DNA of 64,000 nt from Sorangium cellulosum (GTDB taxonomy: Bacteria > Myxococcota_A > Polyangia > Polyangiales > Polyangiaceae), in contig NZ_CP012670.1 in the NCBI RefSeq assembly GCF_004135735.1, positions 8,014,501 to 8,078,500 of the forward strand. The letters run 5' to 3'. A program made the translations under genes and the position numbers. Shown one piece after another: positions 35,163 through 44,879 of the stretch; within the stretch, counting starts at the first letter, position 1, and each line of letters starts with the position of its first letter. The notes below the pieces were generated by a model. It made no database searches and was not told where the DNA came from. It was given only the letters and a program-made list of their open reading frames with translations.

Positions 35163-36863
35163 ATGCGACGCCCTGCTCCGGCCCCTGACCGGGCGCATCC
35201 CAGGCGTGACCGCCGCGCCCGGCTCGCCGCGCTCGCCGGCGCCCTCGCCCTCCAGGCCGCGGCCCCTGGCTGCGCGCCCGCGCCCGCGCCGGCCTCCGCC
35301 TCCGCGCGCGGTCAGGCCTCCGCGTCCGCCCCCGCCCCCGCGCCCGCGCCGGCGGCCGGCTCCGCGCCGGCCTCCGCCGCCGCGCCCGCGCCGGCCACCA
35401 CGCTGGTCCGACCGAAATGGACGATCGGCAAGCCGCCGCCGCCCGACAAGCCCACGGTCACGGTGCGCCCGCGCGTCCTTCATGACGTCCTCGTCAATCC
35501 GGGCATGGGCATCCAGACGTTCCAGCGCTTCAACGGCCAGGCGCTGAACCCCGGCCTCACCGGCCCGAACTGGTCCGAGGCCGGCCCGATCACGCGGCTC
35601 CCCGACCTCGCGATGAAGCCCGATTTCCCCGACAGCTCGGTGGCCTACCTGCGCTGGCACTGGGCGACGCTGGAGCCGGAGCGCGGCAAGATCCGCTGGG
35701 AGATCCTCGACCTCGCGCTGGAGGAGGCGCGCCGCCACGGCCAGACCCTGGCCATCCGCCTCATGCCGTACGACCGCGACGTCCCGCTGCCCGGCTGGTA
35801 CCGGGCGTCGGGCGCGCGGCGCGCGAACGCGCCAGCGGGCGAGACGACCGGCTCGATCTGGGAGCCCGACTACACCGACCCGCTCTACCTGAAGCACTGG
35901 GGCGCCCTCGTGGCCGCGGTCGGCGAGCGCTATGACGGCCACCCCGATCTGGAGAGCGTGGACATCGCCTCCATCGGCTACTGGGGCGAGGGCTGGAGCG
36001 ATCACGCGCCCCCCGTGGCGATCGAGCGGAGGCTCATCGACGTCTATTTCGGTGCCTTCAAGGAGACCCCGCTGCTCGTCAACGACCAGCCGAACGTCAT
36101 CGATCACGCGGTGGGCAGGGGGGCCGGTCTTCGCCTCGATTGCTGGGGCGACATGCGCTCTTCCGAGCCGAACGTCAACTGGTCTCACATGCTGGACTCC
36201 TATCCGGAGCTGGTCGCGCGCCCCGCGGTGCGCGAGGCCTGGCGCCGCCGGCCGGTGTCGCTGGAGACGTGCGGCGTGGTGGGCGACTGGCTCGCCGCGG
36301 GCTGGGATATCGATTACATCCTGGAGCAGGCGCTGGCCTGGCACGCCTCGACGATCAACGTGAAGTCGTCGGCGATCCCGCCGGAATGGAAGGGGAAGTT
36401 CGACGATTTCGCCCGCCGGCTGGGCTACCGGCTGGTCCTGCGCCGGCTGGAGCACCCGAAGGAGGTGAAGGCCGGCGGGCCGATGCGGCTCAAGCTCTGG
36501 TGGCAAAACGCGGGCGTGGCCCCGGTCTACCGCCCCTATGCGCTGACGCTGGAGCTCCGCGCCGCGGGAGCGGCGGGCGCGGTCGAGCTGCCGCTCGACG
36601 TGCGGACGCTGCTGCCCGGGGACGCCACCTGGGAGGGCGAGGTGCGCTCGCCCGCGGGCCTCGCGCCGGGCACCTACGCGCTGCGCCTCGCGCTCGTCGA
36701 TCCGCGCACCAGGGCGCCGGCCATCCGGCTCGCCATCGAGGGCCGCGAGCCGGATGGATGGTACCGGCTGGGCACGATCGAGGTGGAGGCAGCCGAGCGC
36801 AGCGCGCGCCGAGATCCCATCCGTTCGTTCGAGCGGAGGCTTCCTACAGCCGGCGGAGGCTGA
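35163..36863 (+). CDS. Exported glycoside-hydrolase-like TIM-barrel protein (DUF4832-like)
   Basis: This protein of 566 residues has an Arg-rich N-terminus and lipobox AAPGC, then an Ala/Pro linker to about 80. The main domain (about 95-425) begins VLVNPGMGIQTFQRFNG and includes YLRWHWATLEPERGKIRWEILD, LAIRLMPYDRDVP and VDIASIGYWGEGWSDH. The last gives a beta-strand-end Glu typical of GH42/GH-A-like barrels. The C-terminal 130 residues (LKLWWQNAGVAPVYRPYALTLEL) form the Ig-like fold usual in DUF4832 proteins. A polysaccharide substrate is inferred only. Its 3' end overlaps the convergent sufS gene by 20 bp. Confidence 0.78.
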   Translation: MRRPAPAPDRAHPRRDRRARLAALAGALALQAAAPGCAPAPAPASASARGQASASAPAPAPAPAAGSAPASAAAPAPATTLVRPKWTIGKPPPPDKPTVTVRPRVLHDVLVNPGMGIQTFQRFNGQALNPGLTGPNWSEAGPITRLPDLAMKPDFPDSSVAYLRWHWATLEPERGKIRWEILDLALEEARRHGQTLAIRLMPYDRDVPLPGWYRASGARRANAPAGETTGSIWEPDYTDPLYLKHWGALVAAVGERYDGHPDLESVDIASIGYWGEGWSDHAPPVAIERRLIDVYFGAFKETPLLVNDQPNVIDHAVGRGAGLRLDCWGDMRSSEPNVNWSHMLDSYPELVARPAVREAWRRRPVSLETCGVVGDWLAAGWDIDYILEQALAWHASTINVKSSAIPPEWKGKFDDFARRLGYRLVLRRLEHPKEVKAGGPMRLKLWWQNAGVAPVYRPYALTLELRAAGAAGAVELPLDVRTLLPGDATWEGEVRSPAGLAPGTYALRLALVDPRTRAPAIRLAIEGREPDGWYRLGTIEVEAAERSARRDPIRSFERRLPTAGGG

Positions 36864-38091
36864 TCGCGAGCGCCTCGATGTCCTCCCTCGTGTTGTAAAG
36901 TCCTATCGACGCGCGCGTCGTGCCGGGGATCCCCAGGCGGTCCATCAAAGGCTGCGTGCAATGGTGCCCCACCCGCACCGCGACGCCGCTCCTGCCGAGG
37001 GCGGCGCCGATCGCCTGCGGGCTCATTCCATCCATGACGAACGCCAGGATGCTCGACTTCTCCCGCGCCGTGCCGATCAACCGGAGCCCTGGGATCTCGC
37101 GGAGCAGCTCGGTGCCGTAGGCGAGCAACGCCGACTCGTGGGCGTGGATGTCCGCGAGGCCGAGCGAGGACACGTAATCGATCGCGGCGCCGAGGCCGAC
37201 GGCGCCGACGATGTTCGGCGTCCCCGCCTCGAACTTCTGAGGAGGAGGCGCCAGCTCGGTCCTCTCGAACGTCACCGAGAGGATCATGAGGCCGCCGCCC
37301 TGGTACGGCGGCATGGCCTCGAGGTGCCGGAGCTTGGCAAAGACGACGCCGATCCCGGTCGGCCCGTAGACCTTGTGGCCCGTGAAGACGTAGAAATCGG
37401 CGTCGAGATCGCGCACGTCGACCGGCATGTGCTGGACCGCCTGGCTACCATCGATGAGCACGGGGATCCCGCGCCCGTGCGCGAGGGAGACGATCTGCTT
37501 GACCGGGTTCACGGTGCCGAGCGAGTTCGAGACGTGGACGACCGAGACGAGCTTGACGCGGTCCGTGAGCATTCGCTCGAAGGCCTCCATGTCGAGCTCG
37601 CCCTCGTCGGTGATCGGCGCCACGCGGAGCGAGATACCCTTGTCCTGCCGCAGGAGCTGCCACGGCACGATGTTGGCGTGGTGCTCCATCTGGGTGAGGA
37701 GGACCTCGTCGCCCTCCTCGAGGAAATGTCGCCCGTAGCTGCTGGCGACCAGGTTGATCCCCTCGGTCGCATTGCGGACGAAGACGATCTCCCGCGCGTC
37801 GGCGGCGTGGATGAAGCGGGCCACCTTCTCCCGCGCGGCGTCGTAGAGCGCCGTCGCGCGCTGGCTCAGGGCGTACACGCCACGATGGATATTGGCGTAG
37901 TCCTCGCGCATGAAGCGCGTCATCTCGTCAAGGACGGCCTGCGGCTTCTGCGCGCTCGCGGCGGAATCGAGGTACACGAGCGGCCGCCCGTTCATCGGCC
38001 GCTGGAGGATCGGGAAATCTCGCCGCACGCGCTCGACCTGGAGGGTCGGCGTATCGGCCCTTTCCGGGACAATCTCCTCGATCGCTCTCAT
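36844..38091 (-). CDS. sufS: SufS-type cysteine desulfurase
   Basis: This PLP enzyme takes sulfur from cysteine for Fe-S cluster assembly. It has 415 residues. The key residues are present: the block EHHANIVPW with the PLP-stacking His, Asp214 in VLIDGSQAVQH, the Schiff-base Lys240 in FTGHKVYGPTGIG and the persulfide Cys378 in RVGHHCTQP, the group II (SufS) form. The ATG at 38091 is preferred because GGAG lies 9 nt upstream; a start at 38100 is possible. No other suf gene is adjacent, so the usual SufBCD operon has been separated, perhaps by the IS insertions next to it. Confidence 0.94.
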   Translation of the reverse strand: MRAIEEIVPERADTPTLQVERVRRDFPILQRPMNGRPLVYLDSAASAQKPQAVLDEMTRFMREDYANIHRGVYALSQRATALYDAAREKVARFIHAADAREIVFVRNATEGINLVASSYGRHFLEEGDEVLLTQMEHHANIVPWQLLRQDKGISLRVAPITDEGELDMEAFERMLTDRVKLVSVVHVSNSLGTVNPVKQIVSLAHGRGIPVLIDGSQAVQHMPVDVRDLDADFYVFTGHKVYGPTGIGVVFAKLRHLEAMPPYQGGGLMILSVTFERTELAPPPQKFEAGTPNIVGAVGLGAAIDYVSSLGLADIHAHESALLAYGTELLREIPGLRLIGTAREKSSILAFVMDGMSPQAIGAALGRSGVAVRVGHHCTQPLMDRLGIPGTTRASIGLYNTREDIEALAISLRRL

Positions 38092-38420
38092 TGTCTTCAT
38101 CTCCGATCGCCGGTTCGCCGGTGAAGCTGGCGAGATCGCGAGGGCCACACCGGCGGCACGAGGGCGCCCGGCCCACGAGGACGATCTAGCGCCAGCATGT
38201 GCGCGGGTCGATGCGGGCCAGGCCCCCCAGCCACCCGGGCGCTGACAGATCCCCTCATTTTATACGGCAAATTCGTCGATTCCCGCGCCGCTGGCACACC
38301 GCTTCCACTGAGCACCAATGTGGGACAGTTGTTTGCATGGGCCCACGAGGCTCAGGTGTTTCGGGTGAGCCTACGACGAATACGTGAGAATCTGCGGTCG
38401 CTGGCCGGAATAGTATCAGT

Positions 38421-38952
38421 ATGAGGCAATCGGCGGGCGTCGACGCGTGCACGGAAGGCAAGGCGAAGGGGAACTTGACGACGACGCGCTCGGAGGAGCG
38501 GTCGCATTCGATGAGGGCTCGCAGGCAACTCGAGCGCGTAGGGCTCAGCGCGAGTAGCATCGAGCGGCTCCTTCACGCCGCTGTGAAAGTCGACCTGCAC
38601 GTCAAGACCGTGCTGTCCTTGTCGCTGGCAACCCTGGGCGTTCTGCACTCGGTCTCCCTTTGCATTCACGTGATCGGGCGAGGGATGGCGTGGGCAAGAG
38701 ACGGTAGCCCCAAGCACGCGACCAAACAAGTTGATCGCCTGCTGAGCAACAACAATGTGTCCCCATGGCTTCTGTTCGACGCTTGGGTCCGCTTCGTGGT
38801 GGGGCCGCGAGAGGAGCTGCTGGTCGCTCTCGACTGGACGGAGTTTGATGTCGATGACCACGCCACGTTGGCGTTGTACTTGATCACTCGTCACGGGCGA
38901 GCAACGCCGCTTATTTGGAGGACGGTCAAGAAGTCGTCGTTGGCTGGCAAGC
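38421..38952 (+). pseudogene. IS4-family transposase, 5' part (interrupted)
   Basis: This is the N-terminal 177 codons of a DDE transposase, with VALDWTEFDVDDHATLALYL carrying the first catalytic Asp. The reading frame is broken by the inner IS after SSLAGK. Joined to 40434-41161 the frame is restored exactly, giving 420 codons including the stop. Confidence 0.9.
38944..38952. repeat. Target-site duplication of inner IS, left copy
   Basis: CTGGCAAGC, identical to 40425-40433. Nine bp is the usual duplication length for IS4-family elements. Confidence 0.95.
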
Positions 38953-40424
38953 CTGGGGAATCCCCTCAAATAATACCGAAGATCTCGCGGAAGACGGCGT
39001 GCTCCCGGACGATGCGGTCAAAGGCAATCATGAGGGGCCGAAGCCAGTCCTCGCGCAAGGTGGGAAGGCAGTCGTACCAGTAGAGCCCCTGGCGATAGAG
39101 CGAGTGTGTGCGGCGCTTGACCGTATTGACCTTTAGGTATCGATCGAGACCGGCTTCCTCGCTCGCAGCGCCGAGCAGCGTCAAGAGCGCATGGGCGATA
39201 GCCGCGAGCAGCAGCAGCCGATCGCGCCGCCCGGCGTTGCGGATGTGCGTGGCGGAGAGGCCCATCCCGAAGTGGTTGTCCTTGATGTCTCGAAACGTCT
39301 CCTCGATCGTGAACCTCTTGCCGTAGAGCTTGACGATGTCGCCCGCCTTGCGATCCGAAAGCGTTGTGGCCAGACACCACGCCTCCTTCATCTTCGGTGC
39401 GTGAACAAGGACGATGGCTGGAACCTTTGCGCGGTCGTCGGTGACGCGCACATCGCGCAGCATCGTGGCGCGGCGGCTCGCGGGCACCCAGGCGTCGGCG
39501 GGCCTCGCTTCCCCGACCGCGTTCTCGACGACGATACAACCGCGGAAACGGATGACGAAGTTCCAGCCGATGAACTCCAAAAAGTCGTAGAGCTTGCGAT
39601 CGCCGAAGCCCCGGTCGGCGAGCAGAACGACCTCGACCGTCTCGTCGATGGCGCCGTGAAGCCACTCGATGAGCTCGTATTCGTGGTCCTTCTGGGTACC
39701 TTTTAACGCGGACTTCTTTACCGTCTTCCATGCCAGCGGCGTCGCACGACCATGCCGCGTCACAAGGTAGGCGCAGAGCGTCGTGTGGTCGTCCTTCTCG
39801 AAGTCCGTCCAGTCCAATGCGACCACAATCTCTTTGCGGACCCCGATCACGAACTGTACCCACGACCTCAGGGAATGAAACACGTCGATGCCGGTATTGC
39901 TCAGCAGCCGGTCGACCTGCTTGACCCCACTCTTCGGTTTGATGTTGGCGACCTTCGCATACGCTTGGCCGATGGCATGGATGGCCAGCACCGCCGCCTG
40001 CAGGACGCCAACGACGCCGTTCGCGAGCGACAGGACGCGCATCGCGTGCAGGTCATCGCCGAACAAATTCTCGACGAAGGCCTGGATGTACTTCTGGTCG
40101 ATTTTCGGACGGATGGTCTGCTTAGGCGGCGCAGACGCGGAGCCATGTGCGGCAGGCTTGTGCGCGTCCTTCGCGAGAGTCGTCATGATGTCGCTCGAAC
40201 CAACGGCGCATGCGGTAAGCTCGCTGGTCGCCTCCTACCAATGTATATTCCGACCAGCGACGACGATTTCTCACTCGCATGACGCAACTCTTCGCTTCGA
40301 CGTCCATGAAGCTCAGGGGTTCGATGGTCATGTCGCCAATGATCGTACATGTGCCTACCGTGGAGTGATTCGATGTGACCATCAATTCGCCAGATTTCGC
40401 TGCGATAATGAGGGGATCCCTCAG
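38953..40424 (-). mobile_element. IS4-like element (inner), complete, 1,472 bp
   Basis: The inverted repeats are CTGGGGAATCCCCTCA at 38953-38968 and the reverse complement CTGAGGGATCCCCTCA at 40409-40424, 14 of 16 identical. The element is flanked by a perfect 9-bp duplication. The transposase stop codon lies inside the left repeat, the same layout as in the outer element, so both belong to one IS subgroup. Confidence 0.94.
38966..40186 (-). CDS. IS4-family DDE transposase (intact)
   Basis: This transposase of 406 residues cuts and pastes its own element. The catalytic triad is visible as Asp in VALDWTDFEKDD, Asp in VVLLADRGFGDRKL and Glu in RFTIEETFRDIKD, the last matching the Y/F-R-E-K signature region. 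The N-terminal helical domain (about 1-90) is typical for target and end binding. It is related to the outer transposase over its full length but clearly diverged. No frameshift is seen, so it may be active. Confidence 0.93.
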   Translation of the reverse strand: MTTLAKDAHKPAAHGSASAPPKQTIRPKIDQKYIQAFVENLFGDDLHAMRVLSLANGVVGVLQAAVLAIHAIGQAYAKVANIKPKSGVKQVDRLLSNTGIDVFHSLRSWVQFVIGVRKEIVVALDWTDFEKDDHTTLCAYLVTRHGRATPLAWKTVKKSALKGTQKDHEYELIEWLHGAIDETVEVVLLADRGFGDRKLYDFLEFIGWNFVIRFRGCIVVENAVGEARPADAWVPASRRATMLRDVRVTDDRAKVPAIVLVHAPKMKEAWCLATTLSDRKAGDIVKLYGKRFTIEETFRDIKDNHFGMGLSATHIRNAGRRDRLLLLAAIAHALLTLLGAASEEAGLDRYLKVNTVKRRTHSLYRQGLYWYDCLPTLREDWLRPLMIAFDRIVREHAVFREIFGII

Positions 40425-40433
40425 CTGGCAAGC
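40425..40433. repeat. Target-site duplication of inner IS, right copy
   Basis: CTGGCAAGC, matching 38944-38952. Confidence 0.95.
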
Positions 40434-41161
40434 GCAACGCCTATGAAGACGAGGTCATTGAGCGGCTGCACGAGATTCTTCCGAAAGCAACTCGAGTAAC
40501 ACTCCTCGCGGACCGGGGCTTCGGCGACCAGGAGCGGTACGCACATCTCGGCAATCTGGGCTGGGACTACATCATTCGGTTCCGTGAGTGCATCATCGTC
40601 ACCGATGCTGATGACACTGCGCGTCCTGCAGGCGAATGGCTCACATCTACCGGACGGGCAAAGATGCTGAAGAACGTCCGGGTCACGCAGGACAAGACGG
40701 CCATCACGGCGGTCGTGCTCGTTCACGACAAGCGGATGAAGGAGCCATGGTGCCTCGCAACCAGCCGTGCCGACCTGACGGCGAGCCAGGTGACCAAGCT
40801 CTACGGCCGTCGCTTCTGCATCGAGGAGACGTTCCGCGACGTCAAGAACGTTCATTTTGGCATGGGTCTCTCCGCCACACATATTGGCGACACTGCCCGA
40901 CGCGACCGACTTCTGCTTATAGCTGCCTTTGCGCACGTGCTCCTGACGCTCCTTGGGGAGGCAGGAGAACGGGCCGGCCTCGATCGCCTCCTGAAGACCA
41001 ATACCGTGAAGCATCGAACCTTGTCGCTCTATAACCAGGGATGCTACTGGTACACAGCCATTCCCAACATGCGGGAAGAGCGGCTTGTTCAACTCATGAC
41101 AGCGTACGGCGATGTGCTCCGTGAGCACGCCGTAACCCGTGAAATTCTTGGGACTATATGA
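40434..41161 (+). pseudogene. IS4-family transposase, 3' part (interrupted)
   Basis: This is the C-terminal 242 codons of the outer transposase, with VTLLADRGFGDQERY (second Asp) and RFCIEETFRDVKNVHFG (catalytic Glu). It ends EILGTI with the TGA inside the right terminal repeat. In-frame with 38421-38952 once the inner IS is removed. Confidence 0.9.
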
Positions 41162-41174
41162 GGGGATGCATCAG

Positions 41175-42896
41175 ACTCGTACCGGATCACCTTGTCCGCC
41201 GACTCGTCCCGGAGCTTCGCCGTCTGCCGCGCCCCCACGTTGCCGGACAGATCGTAACGCCACTCCGTGCGCCCCATGTCCGGGCTCGTCAGCGCCACCA
41301 TCCGCCCCACCGTGTCGTACTCCGCCGTCGTCACGTTCCCGCGCGCATCCGTCACCCGGACCAGCTCATCCAGCGGATTGTACCCGTACCGCGTCACCAG
41401 CGTCGTCCACGTGTCCGACCCGCGCAACCGATTGCGCTCCTCCACCGCCACGATTGCATTGTCCACGTCCTGGTACGCCTTCCGCACCTTCCCGTTCGGG
41501 TCGATCTCCGTCGCCACGAACCACGTCGCCCCATCGAGCTCCTCGAGGTCGTACACCGTCGTGGTCACCGCCTCGCCCGCCTCGTCGTCCGGCTCCCGCC
41601 GCTCGATCACGCGCGACAGCACATCGTAGTCGAGCTCGATCGGGTGCTTCAGCGCCACCTCCACGAACGCCGTCGCCTCGCCCGTGTCGAACACCGGCTG
41701 GCCCTGCTGCACCACCCGGCCCCGCTCGTCGAACACCACCCGCCCGCTCACCGTCATCCCCACGAGCGGCTCGACCCCCGGCCCCTGGTCCTTCTCCAGG
41801 TCCTTCTTCGTCTGGATCACCCGGTCGAGCCCGTCCACGAACGTCACCGTCTCGATCGGGTCCCCCGGGTGCAGCACATCCTTGTGCCGCGTCCGCGCCC
41901 ACGCCGGCGCCGCCACGCTCGCCCCCGGCTGGAGCGCGTAATCGAACGAGATCGTCGCCTCCGCCGCCGTGATCGGGTCGGTCGGCCCGAACACCGCCGT
42001 CAGCCGGCCGAACGCGTCACGCTCATGATGCATCTCATGGCCGTTGACGTCCTTCACCCAGCGGACCGCGCCGTACCGGTAGTCCGAGGCCGACTCCGCC
42101 TCGTACCCGAACGAGTCCTTCACCCACTCGAGGTACGTCTCCGCAACATCCTCGTACCCGTACTCGATCGTGTACCCCCGCGGGTCGACCGCCTTCGACA
42201 GGTTCCCGAACGCGTCGTGGAAGAAATGCCACGTCGGATTCGTCGACGCCTCCCCGGTGTACGGCGCCCCCGTCTCCGGCTCCTTGCCCCCGATCACCGT
42301 GTTCGTGACCCACTCCACCGCGCCGGTCACCGCGCTGTACTTCGCCGTGCGCTCGCGCAAGAGCCTCCCCGCGCTGTCGCGCGCCTCCACGCCCTCCGCC
42401 CGCACGATGTACGGCCCGTCGTACACCACAGGGTGCACCGTGTACGTGACGTCATCCTCCAGCGTCCCCGGCTCGCCGTGCTCCTTCAGCATCACCAGGT
42501 TGCCGAGCGCGTCCCAGTCGCGCTCCTCGCTCCTCTGCTTCCCGGGCGCCTCCGGATCCGTCGTCTTCCCCTCGTACCACGACGTCGTCCTCAGCCGCTC
42601 CGCCGGGAAGAACGCCCCCGTCACCGCCGGCTGCGCCCCGGGCTCCCGGTAGAACACCTGCTCCCGGCTGTACAGCCGGCCCTCGGCGTCCTGCTCGATC
42701 ACCTCCGCCAGGAGCCCGCGACGGTAATAGTCCTGGTTGTGGTACCGCGTCACGACCTGCGAGCCGTCCTCCCGCGTCGTCGTCACCTGCGCGAACCCGT
42801 AATCCTCGCGCTCCGCCCGGTCGTAATACCCGCTCTGGTGGTAATCGAACGTGTGCACGTACGCGGGCGTGCCCATCCCGTCATCCATCTCCACCA
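41175..42896 (-). pseudogene. Rhs core fragment (third module), 3' end lost at IS
   Basis: This 1,722-bp segment is almost identical to 50175-51896 of the full-length Rhs gene, with only scattered single-base differences. It starts at GGTGGAG, about 25 bp beyond the immunity gene 2 stop, and reads GMGTPAYVHTFDYHQ onward through Rhs repeats. It stops abruptly at the outer IS4-like element after DKVIRYE; the remaining core, toxin tip and immunity gene are absent. The frame continues into the IS for 30 meaningless codons. Confidence 0.92.
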
Positions 42897-42921
42897 ATTT
42901 CTATTTCCACCACCGCCGCAG

Positions 42922-43281
42922 TTAGAAATAGAAGAAGATCCCCGTGTCGCGCTCAATAGCCTCTATAAAAAGGAATCTCAAAACCCGCAGAAGACCCGTC
43001 GCTTCCTGAGCAACCACACCATCAAACTCTTGCAATCTATCCACCACATTCTCAAGGAGCTGGCGCCTCACAATCGCATCATCCTCGTAGTCATCCACAT
43101 TACATTGGCCACTATCATTAATAGCATCGAGCAGACCTTGCTCGCGCAGCACATCAAACTCGGTATCACTCAAAGAATACTCAAGAAGATCACTTGACTC
43201 CGCCGAATCCGTATCAAGGGCACCCTGAGCACCCTTATTTTTCGGGACAACGATCACCCTACGTTTAGTAGCCATAGCCAT
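42922..43281 (-). CDS. Candidate immunity protein 2
   Basis: This acidic protein of 119 residues is predicted to be cytoplasmic and mostly helical. Its ATG overlaps the stop of toxin tip 2 as TGATG, so the two are translationally coupled, the classic arrangement of an Rhs toxin and its immunity protein. Base composition is much less GC-rich than the Rhs core, as is usual for exchangeable tip/immunity cassettes. I do not recognise the family; the call rests on position, coupling and composition. Confidence 0.75.
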   Translation of the reverse strand: MAMATKRRVIVVPKNKGAQGALDTDSAESSDLLEYSLSDTEFDVLREQGLLDAINDSGQCNVDDYEDDAIVRRQLLENVVDRLQEFDGVVAQEATGLLRVLRFLFIEAIERDTGIFFYF

Positions 43282-44873
43282 CAGTCCGCGTTCTTGAAGT
43301 GAGTCACCGCATTGTACTCAGCCTGAGTTCGACCCACCTGCCTCCCCCCATCGATCTTATTGTTCGGCACGACACCATCCAGATCTAAATAGGTCCGTTT
43401 ACCTGACAAACTAGGGTCATGAATCCTGAAGTAATCACCTTCGAGATCATGAACAACCTCGATCCCAGTTTTCGAATTCTTATATATCATCTTACCGCCA
43501 CTCCGAACTCCACCAGCACCCGGTGCAAACTTCTCAATTGCCCCATTGAGACTGGAAGTCTTCCAATTGCTACTGTACATCGCGGACCGGGCTGCTCCTC
43601 CCCTTGCGGGTGCTGTAGAGGATCCCGGCTGCTTCGCAGCCGCCTGCCCTGTCTGCGCCGGCTTCGCGGGAGACGCCGCCTGCGGAGGCGTCGCCGGCTT
43701 CGCCGCTGGCGCTGGCTTCGGCGACGCCGCTGGCGGCTGTGCAGCCGGGGCAGGCACCTTCACGTGCCCTTGGCCGGAACCGCCCATGCGCACGACGCGG
43801 GGAGGAGCAGCCGCAGGACTTATCGGCACCCTGCCCTGCGCTTGCTGCTCCGCCATGCGCTGCATCTGCATCATCCGATGGAAGCATGCGCCCTCAGGTC
43901 CGGTCCAGCAGCTCGGGCTCCGGCACCCGCCCATCCCAACGCCTCCGGGCGGGAAGTTCCGGTGTCCCCCAAAGGTCTGCCGACCATCCGGGTCGACGAG
44001 GTTGACCGGGTTGTTCAGCGTGTAGCTGTACAGCCCCAGATTCCCCGGGTTGAACACGCCCGCGCCCGGCCCGCCCGCCATGTACTCGTCCAGGATCGGA
44101 TCCGGGCTCAGCCACGTGTTGATCCGCGGATCGTAGTACCGCGCCCCGAAGTAGTAGAGCCCCGTCGCCTGGTCGAGCTCCTTGCCCGTGAACACGTACG
44201 CTCGTCGCAGCTCGTACCGCGAGTCCGACGCGTCGATCCACAGCTCTCCGCTCGGGAAGTACTCATCCCGCTGCGTCAGCGCCTGCTCGTTGTTCGACGC
44301 GAAGCTCGTGCTCCCCAGGTGGTCCGGGTGGTAGTAGATCGTCGGCGGGTCCCGGAACCAGTCCGGATCCATCTTGCTCGCGATGCGCGTCTGCCCTGCG
44401 TAGATGTGCTTGGTGATGAACCGCCCGTCCCGCAGCGTCAGGTGCTGGTCGTGGTAGGCCGTCTCCTCCTCGCCGCTCACGTGGTGCAGGTGCACCCGCC
44501 GCTCCCCGTCGCCATCGTAGAGGATCCGCGACAGCAGCTGCCCGTCCTGCCTCACCTGGCTGACACGGTTCTCCTCGTTCCACTCCGTCTCGCGCCTCTT
44601 CGAGTCCCGGTACACCCAGCCAGTCTGGTTGCCGCTGTCGTCGTAGCTGATGACCCGCGGCCACGGCATCGACTCCGCCACCAGGTACTCGTCGATCCGC
44701 CGGGGCGCGTGCGGCTGCGAACCCGTGTAGTGGCACACCGACCGGTACGTCTGCTCGCGAATGGGATGCTCCTCTCTCCATTCGCTCTTCCACTCCCTGC
44801 CATCCCACCAGGAGTGATAGGTATACCGATAGCTCGCCTGGTCCTTGACCGCGATGTTGCCGATCTCGTCGTA
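43281..44873 (-). pseudogene. Orphan Rhs module 2: core end plus toxin tip 2 (upstream part cut by IS110)
   Basis: From 44873 to about 43977 the sequence is nearly identical to 48496-49392 of the main Rhs gene and includes YYHPDHLGSTSF, RYYDPRINTWLSPDP and the tip boundary NPVNLVDPDGRQ. After it comes a different tip: an Ala/Pro-rich linker, then about 95 residues with WKTSSLNGAIEKFAPGAGG, GDYFRIHDPSLSGKRTYLDLDG and QAEYNAVTHFKNAD. I read this as a polymorphic toxin domain, possibly a nuclease, by position; the exact family is not certain. The upstream core is severed by the IS110 element. Confidence 0.85.
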
Positions 44874-44879
44874 CAGGGT

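Larger units (their letters stand above)
38242..41174 (+). mobile_element. IS4-like element (outer), interrupted by a second IS4-like element
   Basis: Terminal inverted repeats lie at 38242-38257 (CTGACAGATCCCCTCA) and 41159-41174 (reverse complement CTGATGCATCCCCTCA), 13 of 16 identical. Removing the inner element and one copy of its 9-bp target repeat gives an element of 1,452 bp. The 9 bp flanking each end (ACCCGGGCG and ACTCGTACC) do not match, so no target duplication survives. The right flank is an Rhs core fragment and the left flank is the sufS upstream region. Confidence 0.88.

Noticed and set aside
38233..41183. Target duplication for the outer IS4-like element
   Set aside because: The 9-bp flanks ACCCGGGCG and ACTCGTACC do not match; a later rearrangement is more likely.
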